Source: JBBKWQ01 sp037969115 (lineage in GTDB: Bacteria; Actinomycetota; Acidimicrobiia; Acidimicrobiales; Ilumatobacteraceae). From it: a DNA stretch of 33,260 nucleotides. The stretch is taken from assembly GCA_037969115.1 (NCBI GenBank), contig JBBKWQ010000199.1:1-33260 (forward strand), in the 5' to 3' direction. The stretch's first letter is position 1, and each line of letters opens with the position of its first letter. Both the position numbers and the translations under genes were made by a program. Shown piece after piece: positions 1 to 7,391 of the stretch. The notes beneath the pieces were generated by a model. It saw nothing but the letters and a program-made list of their open reading frames with translations. It ran no database searches and had not been told where the DNA came from.

Positions 1-52
1 GACCCGCACCGCTCCAGCACCGCCGCCCGACGGTGCTGGAGCGGTGCGGGTC
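1..52. repeat. Perfect 22-bp inverted repeat at the left edge
   Basis: Bases 1-22 and 31-52 are exact reverse complements around an 8-bp spacer (23-30). The repeat starts at the very first base and lies in the 3' part of the DUF2207 reading frame, where it encodes a Pro/Ala/Gly-rich stretch. It could be a natural hairpin in a low-complexity tail. It could equally be a fold-back artefact at a contig end, in which case bases 1-22 may not be genuine downstream sequence. Confidence 0.9.
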
Positions 53-1743
53 GACTGGAGCGCCGGGCCGCTCGAGTAGATGATGAGTGGTCCTCCGAGT
101 GCGATTTCGGGATGTGGAATGTTGCTCGACTCGACCGCCCGACTCCAGGCGTCAGCAGCGTCCAGCGCCACCGCCCAGGCGCTGTACTCGCGCACGAGGC
201 CGTGTTCCCACGCCCACTCGACGTGCTTGCCCTCGCTCGCTGCCAAGAATTTTCGGAACGATTCGGTTCGCAGGGTGAGCGCAGAACCGGTCGCGGTACG
301 CGCGGGCAACATCGTTCGATACATCGCGAACGCGGCCACGAGCGGCACGATCACGCCGACGGCGATCGCCGTGAACGGCGAGCCGAGCAGCCCGCCGAAC
401 GCGGCGAGCAGCGTGCCGCCGCCCCACACCACCAGGAACACCACGGCGAACAGCATGAACTTCACGCTGGGCATCGCAAAACCCGAGCTGCCCGGCGCAC
501 CGCGTTGCCACCAGCCTGCGTGCTGCACCAGACGGGCCTGCTCGTGCTGAACCTTCTGCCACGTCGACGTGAAGGTCTTGCTGTACTTGCCCAGCTCGTA
601 CGACTGTGTGGTTCGAAAGAGATTGGCGAGGTGCTGTTGATCGACCGGGCTCAGCCGGACGGTCTCGGTTCCTGGCTCCAGGTAGATCTTCTTGCCTTCG
701 TTCCGCACGAAGATGGCATCGCGGGCGATCATCTCGGAGAACCATGCCGACACGGTGTTGTCGTCGATCTTCTCGCGAAGCAGTACCGATCCCTGCCACG
801 GCTCGAGCCCTCGCGGTGGCACGAATTCGATGGTCGCGAGTTCCGCGAGGCGTGAGTCGGGAACCCGGTAGGTCGGTACGTCGGCGCTCGGGTCGCCCTC
901 TCGCGGCGTCGGCAACGTGCCGAACGCGGCCTCGGCGGCGCCACCGGCGAAGACCTCGTTCGACCCGTACCACCGACTCAGCCAGAACACTCCGCCGGCG
1001 CTGATCAGACCCAGCGGGATCATCAACCAGCCGAGAGGTCGGAATCCACCGGGAATCGGGTCGGGCAGCGGCGGATCTGCTACGGCGATGGGGCTCGTCA
1101 GGGCAGCGAAGTGGCCTCCGACCGTGATGCCGTGTCCGGCTTCGAGCGGCTCGACGACGGCGGTGTAGTTGCCCGATTCGTCACGCGTGAACTCGCATCC
1201 GCCGAACGCGTTGTCGCGACCGGTGTCGCAGAACGTGTCGGTGAAATCGAACCCCGTCAGGACGATGTCGAAACGTTTGGTCTCGAAGGTCTCGTCGGTG
1301 CCGATGATGTCGAGCGCGAGCTGGTCCGGCGTGGGTTCGGCGTCGGGCAGCGTGTACTCGAGGATGTAGCGGTGTTTGCCCGTGAAGGTGACGTTGGGGT
1401 TGCCGACCCTGATGCGCGTGTCGCCGAAGGACTGGATGGAGTTCACTTCGCTGTTCGCGTCGGGTGAGCTGGCGACGATGTCGCTGGGGATGCCGAAGTC
1501 GTTCGGGATGATGCGCTGGTATCCACGGCGCTCGTGGACGCCGAAGTCGATGTCGACGACCTCGCGCACGCGCACACCGCCATCGCCCGCGGGTGACACC
1601 GTGACCTGCTTGGCGTCGAACCGCTCTGCCCTGAGCACTCCGTCGTCGCCCGCGCCGATGACGCCCAGGCCTGCGAGCAACGCGCCGCCGGCGACGAAGG
1701 TGGCTACGACGGCATGACGCCAGGGCATTGCGGAACTCAACAT
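1..1743 (-). CDS. DUF2207 family predicted membrane protein (3' end outside window)
   Basis: The frame is open from ATG 1743 to the window edge (581 codons, no stop), so the protein is incomplete. The N-terminus is a signal-like hydrophobic segment (about residues 8-26). It is followed by an extracytoplasmic beta-rich domain with the DUF2207 pattern: a VREVVDIDFG strand, then RRGYQRIIPN. One membrane segment follows (about 255-275), then a cytoplasmic region with a LLREKIDDNTVSAWFSEMI helix and two further membrane segments, and a Gly/Ala/Pro-rich tail. DUF2207 proteins are membrane proteins of unknown function. The start could also be ATG 1728, five codons later. The gene lies 28 nt behind the SCO6745-family gene on the same strand, so cotranscription is likely. 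The last codons fall in the perfect inverted repeat at 1-52 and may be unreliable. Confidence 0.8.
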   Translation of the reverse strand, partial: MLSSAMPWRHAVVATFVAGGALLAGLGVIGAGDDGVLRAERFDAKQVTVSPAGDGGVRVREVVDIDFGVHERRGYQRIIPNDFGIPSDIVASSPDANSEVNSIQSFGDTRIRVGNPNVTFTGKHRYILEYTLPDAEPTPDQLALDIIGTDETFETKRFDIVLTGFDFTDTFCDTGRDNAFGGCEFTRDESGNYTAVVEPLEAGHGITVGGHFAALTSPIAVADPPLPDPIPGGFRPLGWLMIPLGLISAGGVFWLSRWYGSNEVFAGGAAEAAFGTLPTPREGDPSADVPTYRVPDSRLAELATIEFVPPRGLEPWQGSVLLREKIDDNTVSAWFSEMIARDAIFVRNEGKKIYLEPGTETVRLSPVDQQHLANLFRTTQSYELGKYSKTFTSTWQKVQHEQARLVQHAGWWQRGAPGSSGFAMPSVKFMLFAVVFLVVWGGGTLLAAFGGLLGSPFTAIAVGVIVPLVAAFAMYRTMLPARTATGSALTLRTESFRKFLAASEGKHVEWAWEHGLVREYSAWAVALDAADAWSRAVESSNIPHPEIALGGPLIIYSSGPALQSTRTAPAPSGGGAGAVRV

Positions 1744-1771
1744 CACGCCAGTCTTGCGGGTGAGATCTGGT

Positions 1772-2617
1772 TCAGCGCCTCACCGGCGTGAGAGCGCCGG
1801 ATTCGACGATGGCCTTGCTGAGCGGACGGGTGAGCTCTCGAAGGCGGGCGCAGCCGGCCTCACCGAGCGACCGGTACGGGGCCAGCGACAGCTCGTCGGT
1901 GCGGTCTTCGACCCACAGGCGATGCGTCCGCCCCAGGTCGGTCAGCTCATGGCCGTCAGTGAGCCATCCAGCTTCGATCAGTCCGTCCGCTGCGGCCGCC
2001 CACGCCTCGTCGCTCCATTGCCGGGTCGACTTCAAGACCGACGGCGGGACTTCGCCGGTTGCGCCATGCATCACGAGCGCTTCGAGGCCTGACACGCCAT
2101 CGGCGATGAGCGCAGCGATGTGGCCATCGCCGCGGTACTCGCGCAACAGCGTCTGTGCGTGCCACAGCACCAGGATCGGCTCGCTCGGCCATGACAAGTT
2201 GGCATGACCGGCGAACAGAGGTCTGCCCTCGATGCGCTCACTGGCAACCAACGCCGCACGTCGGGCGAGTTCGGCCGCCTCGGCCACGTCATCGCTGTCA
2301 GCTGCTGTGCCCAGCATGCGGTGCAACGCCAGTCCAGCGGCCGTGAGACGGGCATTCACCAGCTCCTGTGGCGGAGCGGTCAGCCACGTCATCGGTATGG
2401 CGGACCGGACGGCGTCAGGGCTGAAGTTGTAGAAGGTGGCGATCACGAGTTCTGCCGACGCCTCGCCGAGAGACGCCGCCCGCGATGCGAAGTAGCCCGC
2501 CCGCTCGTGCTCGACGCCAACCGACCGGTACTGCTCGGTCGCCTCGGGGACGAAGTAGATCATCGCGTGGATCGGCTCGGCCGTCCGCCACGTCTTGCGG
2601 GCGATCAGGGGGTCCAT
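1772..2617 (-). CDS. SCO6745 family (SalK-like) protein
   Basis: 281 aa. The N-terminal block ARKTWRTAEPIHAMIYFVPEA, then ERAGYFASRAASLGEASAEL and IATFYNFSP, is the signature of the SCO6745/SalK family, a common actinobacterial protein of unproven function. SalK itself lies in a lantibiotic locus and gave the family its name. The C-terminal half (RQWSDEAWAAAADGLIEAGW, then LTDLGRTHRLWVEDRTDELS) looks like a winged-helix segment. ATG 2617 is preceded by TACGGT and 7 nt, the leaderless arrangement seen across this window. An in-frame ATG at 2641 has no such signal. Much longer upstream extensions are antisense to the neighbouring membrane-protein gene and were dropped. The family call is firm, the molecular role is not known. 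Confidence 0.82.
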   Translation of the reverse strand: MDPLIARKTWRTAEPIHAMIYFVPEATEQYRSVGVEHERAGYFASRAASLGEASAELVIATFYNFSPDAVRSAIPMTWLTAPPQELVNARLTAAGLALHRMLGTAADSDDVAEAAELARRAALVASERIEGRPLFAGHANLSWPSEPILVLWHAQTLLREYRGDGHIAALIADGVSGLEALVMHGATGEVPPSVLKSTRQWSDEAWAAAADGLIEAGWLTDGHELTDLGRTHRLWVEDRTDELSLAPYRSLGEAGCARLRELTRPLSKAIVESGALTPVRR

Positions 2618-2624
2618 CGAGTCG

Positions 2625-2630
2625 ACCGTA
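2625..2630 (-). promoter_or_regulatory. Leaderless -10 box for the SCO6745-family gene
   Basis: TACGGT followed by 7 nt and ATG 2617. No convincing -35 or ribosome-binding site is visible. Confidence 0.5.
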
Positions 2631-2784
2631 TATCCGCACATGATCTCGACCGGTAGTCGGAGCGACCGCCAGTGGCTGATGTGAATGTGGATATTTTCCT
2701 TGAGCGGGCTCGCACCACCGACCGTGCGTCGTGCAGTTTCCCACAACACTTCGTCGTGACCACGCTCGATGTCGGGCTCGAACG

Positions 2785-2790
2785 TAGGGT
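2785..2790 (+). promoter_or_regulatory. Leaderless -10 box for the DUF3093-like gene
   Basis: TAGGGT followed by 7 nt and GTG 2798. It supports GTG 2798 over earlier in-frame starts. Confidence 0.45.
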
Positions 2791-2797
2791 TCTGGCT

Positions 2798-3292
2798 GTG
2801 CTGTATCAGGAACAGGAAACGAAAACTCGGCTGACCTACGGGCTCGTGGGCCTCGCGGTCGCTGTGGTGCTGATCGAGGTGGTCACGGGATTCGTGTTCA
2901 ACGGATGGGGGATCATCGCGAGTGTGTTCCTGCTGATCGCCGCGGCGGTGGTGTTCAGCATGGGTCGCTACAACGAAATGCGGCTCACCGACACCACGTT
3001 CCGTGTCGGTCGCCATCAGTTCGTGACGTCCGACTTCGACCGCGACTTCGGCGTGCAACCGAAAGAAGCGCTGTCCGACCGCGAACTGAAATATGTGCTG
3101 TCGCCTTTGCCCGTTCCCAAGAGTGCGCCGATTCTGATCGCCGGGGGCTCGTGGGCGAAGCCGGAGCTGCCCGGCTACGACCTGCTGGTGCTGCGGATGC
3201 CCGCGACCGACAAGAAGGTGGTCGTGGTGACCCGAGACGAGGCGACCCTCGCCCCGCTCCTTCGACGCTGGCTGGAGGAGTCTGCCGGCTGA
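2798..3292 (+). CDS. Small membrane protein, DUF3093-like
   Basis: 164 aa from GTG 2798, chosen because a TAGGGT box sits 7 nt upstream. Longer in-frame starts to 2672 exist but lack any signal. Two membrane helices come first (about residues 12-33 and 36-55). A cytosolic domain of about 105 residues follows, beginning RLTDTTFRVGRHQFVTSD and ending with a paired strand KVVVVTRDEATLAPLLRRWL. Two N-terminal helices plus a PH-like soluble domain with this ending is how DUF3093 proteins are built, but the usual DPTPYW-type motif is not obvious, so the match is tentative. It is divergent from the SCO6745-family gene and 42 nt upstream of the malic enzyme. No enzymatic motif is visible. Confidence 0.7.
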   Translation: MLYQEQETKTRLTYGLVGLAVAVVLIEVVTGFVFNGWGIIASVFLLIAAAVVFSMGRYNEMRLTDTTFRVGRHQFVTSDFDRDFGVQPKEALSDRELKYVLSPLPVPKSAPILIAGGSWAKPELPGYDLLVLRMPATDKKVVVVTRDEATLAPLLRRWLEESAG

Positions 3293-3321
3293 CACTCACA
3301 TGCGCGTGTGAAACGCGGCGA

Positions 3322-3327
3322 TAGGTT
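3322..3327 (+). promoter_or_regulatory. Leaderless -10 box for the malic enzyme
   Basis: TAGGTT followed by 7 nt and ATG 3335. Confidence 0.5.
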
Positions 3328-3334
3328 TCGCGGC

Positions 3335-4741
3335 ATGTCTCGCCCTCCGGCCACGCAATATTCCATCGTTCTGCGCGTCACGCTCGACAACGTGCCGGGC
3401 GTTCTGGGTCGACTCGCCACGGCGATCGGCGAGGCGGGGGGCAACATCTTCGCGGTCGACTCCTTCGTCGCGAAGGGCCATCAGGTCGATCGCGAGATCG
3501 TGGTGAACTGCAGGAGCGTCGAGCACCAGTCCGAGGTTGTCGAACGGGTCCGTGCGACGCCCGGTATTCACCTGCACGACTGGTGGGACCGCACGTTTCG
3601 CATGCACGAGGGCGGCAAGATCGAAGTGTTGCCACTCTGCTCGGTGGGCGACCAAGAAGATCTGTCGATGGCGTACACGCCGGGTGTCGCCCGCGTGTGC
3701 ACGGCCATCGCCGACGACGAGTCGCTCGCCGACGAGTACACGATCCGCAAGAACACGGTCGCCATCGTGTCCGACGGCAGTGCGGTACTCGGTCTCGGCA
3801 ACATCGGTCCGAGGGCAGCGATGCCGGTGATGGAGGGCAAGGCGCTGCTGTTCAAGGAGTTCGGTGGCGTCGATGCATTTCCGATCTGTCTCGATGTGTC
3901 GAGCCCCGAGGAGATCATCGAGACGGTGGTTCGGCTGGCTCCCACGTTCGGCGGTGTCAACCTCGAAGACATCGCTGCGCCGGGCGCGTTCCAGGTGGAG
4001 GAAGCGCTGAAGGAACTGCTCGACATCCCCGTGTTCCACGACGACCAGCACGGCACGGCGGTGGTGGCGCTGGCTGCGCTCGAGAACGCGCTCCGCATCG
4101 TCGACAAGTCGATGGCCGACCTGTCGATCGTGATTTCCGGCGTCGGGGCGGCGGGCGTGGCGATCGGCAAAATCCTGCTCGGGGCCGGTGCCACGAACAT
4201 CGTGGGCGTCGACAGTCGTGGCGCGGTCTACGACGGACGAGACGGCTTGAACACGTGGAAGCAGTGGTTCGCCGAGAACACCAATCCCGAAGGCAAGCGC
4301 GATGCGCTGTCCGGTGTGATGGCGGGCGCCGACGTGTTCATCGGCGTCAGCGCGCCCGACGTGCTCACGGTCGACGACGTCAAGTCGATGAACTCCGACC
4401 CGATCGTGTTCGCCATGGCGAACCCCGATCCCGAGATCCGTCCCGAGGCGGTGGCCGGACTGGTGCGTGTGATGGGAACCGGTCGCAGCGACTATCCGAA
4501 CCAGATCAACAACGTGCTCGCGTTCCCCGGCATCTTCCGCGGCGCACTCGACGCACGAGCGACGAGCATCACCGAGGGTATGACGCTGGCGGCGGCCGAC
4601 GCGATCGCGGCATCCGTGTCCGACGACGAGCTCTCCGAGACGTTCATCATGCCGTCGGTGTTCGACAAGTCGGTGTCGGTGCGAGTGGCGCGCGCCGTCG
4701 CTGCGGCCGCGCATGCCGACGGCGTCAGCCGCCTCGACTGA
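3335..4741 (+). CDS. NAD(P)-dependent malic enzyme with N-terminal ACT domain
   Basis: 468 aa. It catalyses oxidative decarboxylation of malate to pyruvate, with NAD(P)H formed, in the cytoplasm. Residues 8-80 form an ACT domain (SIVLRVTLDNVPGVLGRLA) that probably binds a small regulatory ligand. The catalytic part shows YTPGVARV (Tyr114), SDGSAVLGLGNIGPRAAMPV (147-165) and EGKA (Lys169). It also has the metal ligands Glu211-Asp212 in GGVNLEDIAAPG and Asp237 in FHDDQHGTAV, plus a Rossmann motif SGVGAAGVAI (268-277). This is the compact bacterial malic enzyme; cofactor preference cannot be read safely. ATG 3335 is chosen because TAGGTT lies 7 nt upstream; a GTG at 3308 is the alternative. The downstream VOC and LLM genes each have their own box, so this is probably a single-gene transcript. 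Confidence 0.93.
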   Translation: MSRPPATQYSIVLRVTLDNVPGVLGRLATAIGEAGGNIFAVDSFVAKGHQVDREIVVNCRSVEHQSEVVERVRATPGIHLHDWWDRTFRMHEGGKIEVLPLCSVGDQEDLSMAYTPGVARVCTAIADDESLADEYTIRKNTVAIVSDGSAVLGLGNIGPRAAMPVMEGKALLFKEFGGVDAFPICLDVSSPEEIIETVVRLAPTFGGVNLEDIAAPGAFQVEEALKELLDIPVFHDDQHGTAVVALAALENALRIVDKSMADLSIVISGVGAAGVAIGKILLGAGATNIVGVDSRGAVYDGRDGLNTWKQWFAENTNPEGKRDALSGVMAGADVFIGVSAPDVLTVDDVKSMNSDPIVFAMANPDPEIRPEAVAGLVRVMGTGRSDYPNQINNVLAFPGIFRGALDARATSITEGMTLAAADAIAASVSDDELSETFIMPSVFDKSVSVRVARAVAAAAHADGVSRLD

Positions 4742-4771
4742 TCAGCGCTGGCGGCCGAGATTCGGCTGGAA

Positions 4772-4777
4772 TACGGT
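4772..4777 (+). promoter_or_regulatory. Leaderless -10 box for the VOC gene
   Basis: TACGGT followed by 6 nt and GTG 4784. Confidence 0.5.
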
Positions 4778-4783
4778 GGCGGC

Positions 4784-5167
4784 GTGACCATTGCGCTCAA
4801 TCACACGATCGTCTGGTGCACCGACAAGGAGCGCTCGTCGAGGTTCATGACCGAGCTGTTCGAGTTGCCTCCCGCCCGACCGTTCGGGATGTTCGCCGTG
4901 GTCGAGGTCGACAACGGTGTGTCGCTCGACTTTGCCGAGGGCGATCGCGACGTGAAGAAGCAGCACTACGCGTTCCTCGTGGGCGAGGACGACTTCACCG
5001 CGATCTACGGTCGCATCGTCGAGCGCGGCCTCGACCATTGGGCCGATCCAGGTCGCCAACAGGCGGGCGAGATCAATCGACACGACGGCGGACGGGGCGT
5101 GTACTTCCAAGACCCCGACGGCCACCTCTTGGAGATTTTGACGCGACCCTACGGGAGCGGCGACTGA
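4784..5167 (+). CDS. VOC family (glyoxalase/dioxygenase-like) protein
   Basis: 127 aa from GTG 4784, one complete VOC unit of paired beta-alpha-beta-beta-beta modules. The first strand carries LNHTIVWCTD (His8). The second module opens with KKQHYAFLVGED, and the protein closes with GVYFQDPDGHLLEIL, the classic glyoxalase C-terminus. His8, the His of KKQHY and the Glu of LLEIL sit where VOC metal ligands usually lie, so a metal-dependent isomerase, lyase or dioxygenase activity is possible. The substrate cannot be read. It is positioned between the malic enzyme and an LLM oxidoreductase on the same strand. The start is supported by TACGGT 6 nt upstream. Confidence 0.88.
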   Translation: MTIALNHTIVWCTDKERSSRFMTELFELPPARPFGMFAVVEVDNGVSLDFAEGDRDVKKQHYAFLVGEDDFTAIYGRIVERGLDHWADPGRQQAGEINRHDGGRGVYFQDPDGHLLEILTRPYGSGD

Positions 5168-5197
5168 GCGACTCGTGGGCCTGAGGGGCAGGAGTTG

Positions 5198-5203
5198 TAC
5201 GGT
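5198..5203 (+). promoter_or_regulatory. Leaderless -10 box for the first LLM gene
   Basis: TACGGT followed by 7 nt and ATG 5211. Confidence 0.5.
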
Positions 5204-5210
5204 CGCCGAC

Positions 5211-6068
5211 ATGCATCTCGGCCTCGCCATCTTCCCCACCGACCAGACCATCGGCGCCGTCGAACTGGCGCAAGAGGCCGAGGCGCGCGGCTTCGAATCG
5301 CTCTGGTTTCCCGAGCATTCGCACATCCCGACACGGCGCACCACGCCATGGGGTGGCCGTGAGGGCGCGCCGCCGCTGCCCGACCACTACTGGCGCACGC
5401 ACGACCCATTCGTCACCATCGGGGCGTGTGCATCGGTCACCTCGACGATCAAGCTGGCGACCGGTATCTGTCTCGTCGCCCAGCGCGATCCGATCCACAC
5501 GGCGAAGGAGGTGGCGAGCGTCGATTCGTTCTCGAACGGGCGATTCCTGTTCGGGGTGGGCTACGGCTGGAACAAGGAGGAGATGGCGCAGCACGGCACC
5601 GACTATCTCCAACGACGCGATTTGCTCCGCGAGAACGTCATGGCGATGAAACAACTCTGGACGCAGGACGAAGCGGCCTACGACGGTGACTTCGTGCAGA
5701 TCGAGCCGAGCTGGGCCTGGCCCAAACCCGTGCAAGCTCCGCACCCGCCCGTCATTCTCGGTGGCGCAGCCGGACCCAAGACCGCCGCACACATCGCCGA
5801 GTTCTGCGACGGCTGGATGCCCATCGGAGGTCGACACGCCCTGGGTGGCTGGGCCGAGGTGCAGGCCGCGTGCGAACAGATCGGGCGAGATCCGGCCACC
5901 GTCGAACTGGGGGTGTTCGGAGCGCCGACCGACGAGGGCAAGCTCGATCAGCTCGCCTCCGAGGGAGTGCAGCGGGGAGTGTTCTTCCTCCCGCAGGGAC
6001 CGCGCGACGAAGTGCTGGAAGCGCTCGATGCCTTGACCCCGCTGGTCGCTGCGAGGGCCGAGTCGTAG
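5211..6068 (+). CDS. LLM class F420-dependent oxidoreductase (Rv2161c-like)
   Basis: 285 aa with a luciferase-like TIM-barrel fold. The opening MHLGLAIFPTD, then ESLWFPEHSHIP, LATGICLVAQRDPIHTAKEVAS and GRFLFGVGYGWNKEEM, is the pattern of the Rv2161c-type F420-dependent family. Such enzymes transfer hydride with F420H2, or sometimes FMN; the substrate is not predictable. ATG 5211 is preferred over GTG 5175 because TACGGT lies 7 nt upstream and the family starts here. The gene is followed by a hairpin at 6081-6111 that may end its transcript. Confidence 0.88.
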   Translation: MHLGLAIFPTDQTIGAVELAQEAEARGFESLWFPEHSHIPTRRTTPWGGREGAPPLPDHYWRTHDPFVTIGACASVTSTIKLATGICLVAQRDPIHTAKEVASVDSFSNGRFLFGVGYGWNKEEMAQHGTDYLQRRDLLRENVMAMKQLWTQDEAAYDGDFVQIEPSWAWPKPVQAPHPPVILGGAAGPKTAAHIAEFCDGWMPIGGRHALGGWAEVQAACEQIGRDPATVELGVFGAPTDEGKLDQLASEGVQRGVFFLPQGPRDEVLEALDALTPLVAARAES

Positions 6069-6080
6069 CGGTCCGTGCAA

Positions 6081-6111
6081 CGTGCCGGGCACGGCGGGAG
6101 TGCCCGACACG
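6081..6111. terminator. Bidirectional terminator-like hairpin
   Basis: 12-bp arms (6081-6092 and 6100-6111, one mismatch) around a 7-nt loop, 12 nt after the LLM stop and just before the stop of the convergent VOC remnant. There is no T-tract, as is common for actinobacterial hairpins. The rest of 6069-6377 holds only the VOC remnant and a comparatively AT-rich stretch (about 6280-6365) with nothing recognisable. Confidence 0.6.
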
Positions 6112-6123
6112 TCGCGATATCAG

Positions 6124-6279
6124 TCAACTTTCGGCTGTCGTCATTTCAAACAGGTCGAACATGGCGCCCCGCGGATCGGCGCACACGGACGTCCGCCCGA
6201 CCGGAATGTCGAACGGTTCGACGAAGACGGCACCGACCGAGGACGGTGTTCCAGGGGCGTGCCTGTCACGGATTGGCAT
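6124..6279 (-). pseudogene. C-terminal remnant of a VOC/glyoxalase-like protein
   Basis: The 51 codons encode VFVEPFDIPVGRTSVCADPRGAMFDLFEM, which reads like the last beta-strands of a VOC unit (typical pattern: V-x-P-x-D-I-P-V-G-R followed by ADP-x-G-A-x-F). The usual N-terminal three quarters are missing; upstream in frame is low-quality sequence up to the quinone oxidoreductase gene. An ATG at 6279 does have a GGAG 8 nt upstream, so a 51-residue peptide might still be made. A truncated gene is the simpler reading. Confidence 0.55.
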
Positions 6280-6377
6280 GGCGTACTCTCCTGATTTCGA
6301 GATTGATTGGGTCCGATCGGAGGGTCGACGCGTTTCGATTGTACGTCGTATCACGCGCCGGTGATAGGGGTCCGATG

Positions 6378-7352
6378 TCACGTCCCGGGAATCAGCAGGA
6401 CCTTGCCGGTGGTCATCCTGGCCTCGAGAGCCCGATGGGCGTCCGCGGCATCGCTCAGTGCGAATCGAGCGCCGACCCGGACGTCGAGGGCGCCCCCGCT
6501 GCTCCATGCGAAGAGATCGGCGGCTCGCCGCGCGAGGTCGGCGTGATCCACGATGTGGTCGAAGAGCGTGGGCCGAGTGAGGAAGAGCGAGCCATTGGCC
6601 GACAGCGTGAGTGGTGACACCGGGGGAACGGGACCTGATGCGTTGCCGAACGTTGCCATCATGCCTCTTCGGCGCAACACGGTGAGGCTCTGGTCGAAGA
6701 CCGACTGACCGACGCCGTCGTACACCACGTCGAGCGGCCGCGGTCCGGCGATCTCGGTGATCGCCTCGGCGAAGTCGACGTCACGGTAGAGCACCACGTG
6801 GTCGGCTCCTGCGGCACGGGCGAGTTCGGCCTTGTCGCTGGTGCCCACTGTGGTGAAGACCTCGGCGCCCAGCCGCTTGGCGATCTGGATGAGCAGCAGG
6901 CCGACTCCACCTGCACCGGCGTGGATGAGGCATCGGCTGCCCTCGGTGAGCGGGTAGGTGTCGACGGCCAGATAATGGGCGGTCATGCCCTGCAGCATCA
7001 CGGCCGCAGCCACGTCGAGTGGTACCTCGCTCGGCACAACGACCACCCGATCGGCGGGCAACGCGGCCTGGGTGGCGTACGAACCGGGGCTGCCGGGCCA
7101 CGCAACGCGGTCGCCGATGACAAGACCTCCGACATCGGGCCCGACGGCAATCACGGTGCCCGCGCCTTCCAACCCGAGCGTGTGAGGCAGTGGCACCGGG
7201 TACAGGCCACTTCGCTGGTAGGTGTCGATGAAATTGAGGCCGGCTGCGGCGACGTCGACGACGATCTGACCGTCACCGGCGATCGGGTCGGGCAGTTCGG
7301 TCCAACGAAGCGCTTCCGGTCCGCCATGTTCGCCGATTTGGATTCCCCACAT
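6378..7352 (-). CDS. qor: Zinc-independent quinone oxidoreductase (MDR superfamily)
   Basis: 324 aa, medium-chain dehydrogenase/reductase fold. The GroES-like N-terminus carries GLNFIDTYQRSGLYPVPLPH and LGLEGAGTV, typical of NADPH:quinone reductase. No zinc-ligand cysteines are seen. The middle has MLQGMTAHYL, then IHAGAGGVGLLLIQIAKRLGAEV, the nucleotide-binding Rossmann motif. The expected activity is NADPH-dependent one-electron or two-electron reduction of quinones or enones in the cytosol. ATG 7352 has TAGGCT 7 nt upstream. The alditol oxidase upstream on the same strand ends 39 nt before, so both an own promoter and readthrough are possible. Confidence 0.9.
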   Translation of the reverse strand: MWGIQIGEHGGPEALRWTELPDPIAGDGQIVVDVAAAGLNFIDTYQRSGLYPVPLPHTLGLEGAGTVIAVGPDVGGLVIGDRVAWPGSPGSYATQAALPADRVVVVPSEVPLDVAAAVMLQGMTAHYLAVDTYPLTEGSRCLIHAGAGGVGLLLIQIAKRLGAEVFTTVGTSDKAELARAAGADHVVLYRDVDFAEAITEIAGPRPLDVVYDGVGQSVFDQSLTVLRRRGMMATFGNASGPVPPVSPLTLSANGSLFLTRPTLFDHIVDHADLARRAADLFAWSSGGALDVRVGARFALSDAADAHRALEARMTTGKVLLIPGT

Positions 7353-7359
7353 GGAGGCG

Positions 7360-7365
7360 AGCCTA
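7360..7365 (-). promoter_or_regulatory. Leaderless -10 box for the quinone oxidoreductase
   Basis: TAGGCT followed by 7 nt and ATG 7352. Confidence 0.5.
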
Positions 7366-7391
7366 CGCGTCGTCGACGGTGCAATGAACGG

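Noticed and set aside
152..973. 273-aa minus-strand frame
   Set aside because: It overlaps the DUF2207 gene in another frame on the same strand and is Arg-rich shadow sequence. The DUF2207 frame shows domain and membrane motifs.
2618..3295. N-terminal extension of the SCO6745-family frame to 3295
   Set aside because: It is antisense to the DUF3093-like gene, rich in His/Arg/Gln without pattern, and the family begins at the 2617 start.
3296..4714. 472-aa open frame opposite the malic enzyme
   Set aside because: Antisense shadow of a high-GC gene: His/Arg-rich composition, no motif, and the plus-strand frame is an unmistakable malic enzyme.
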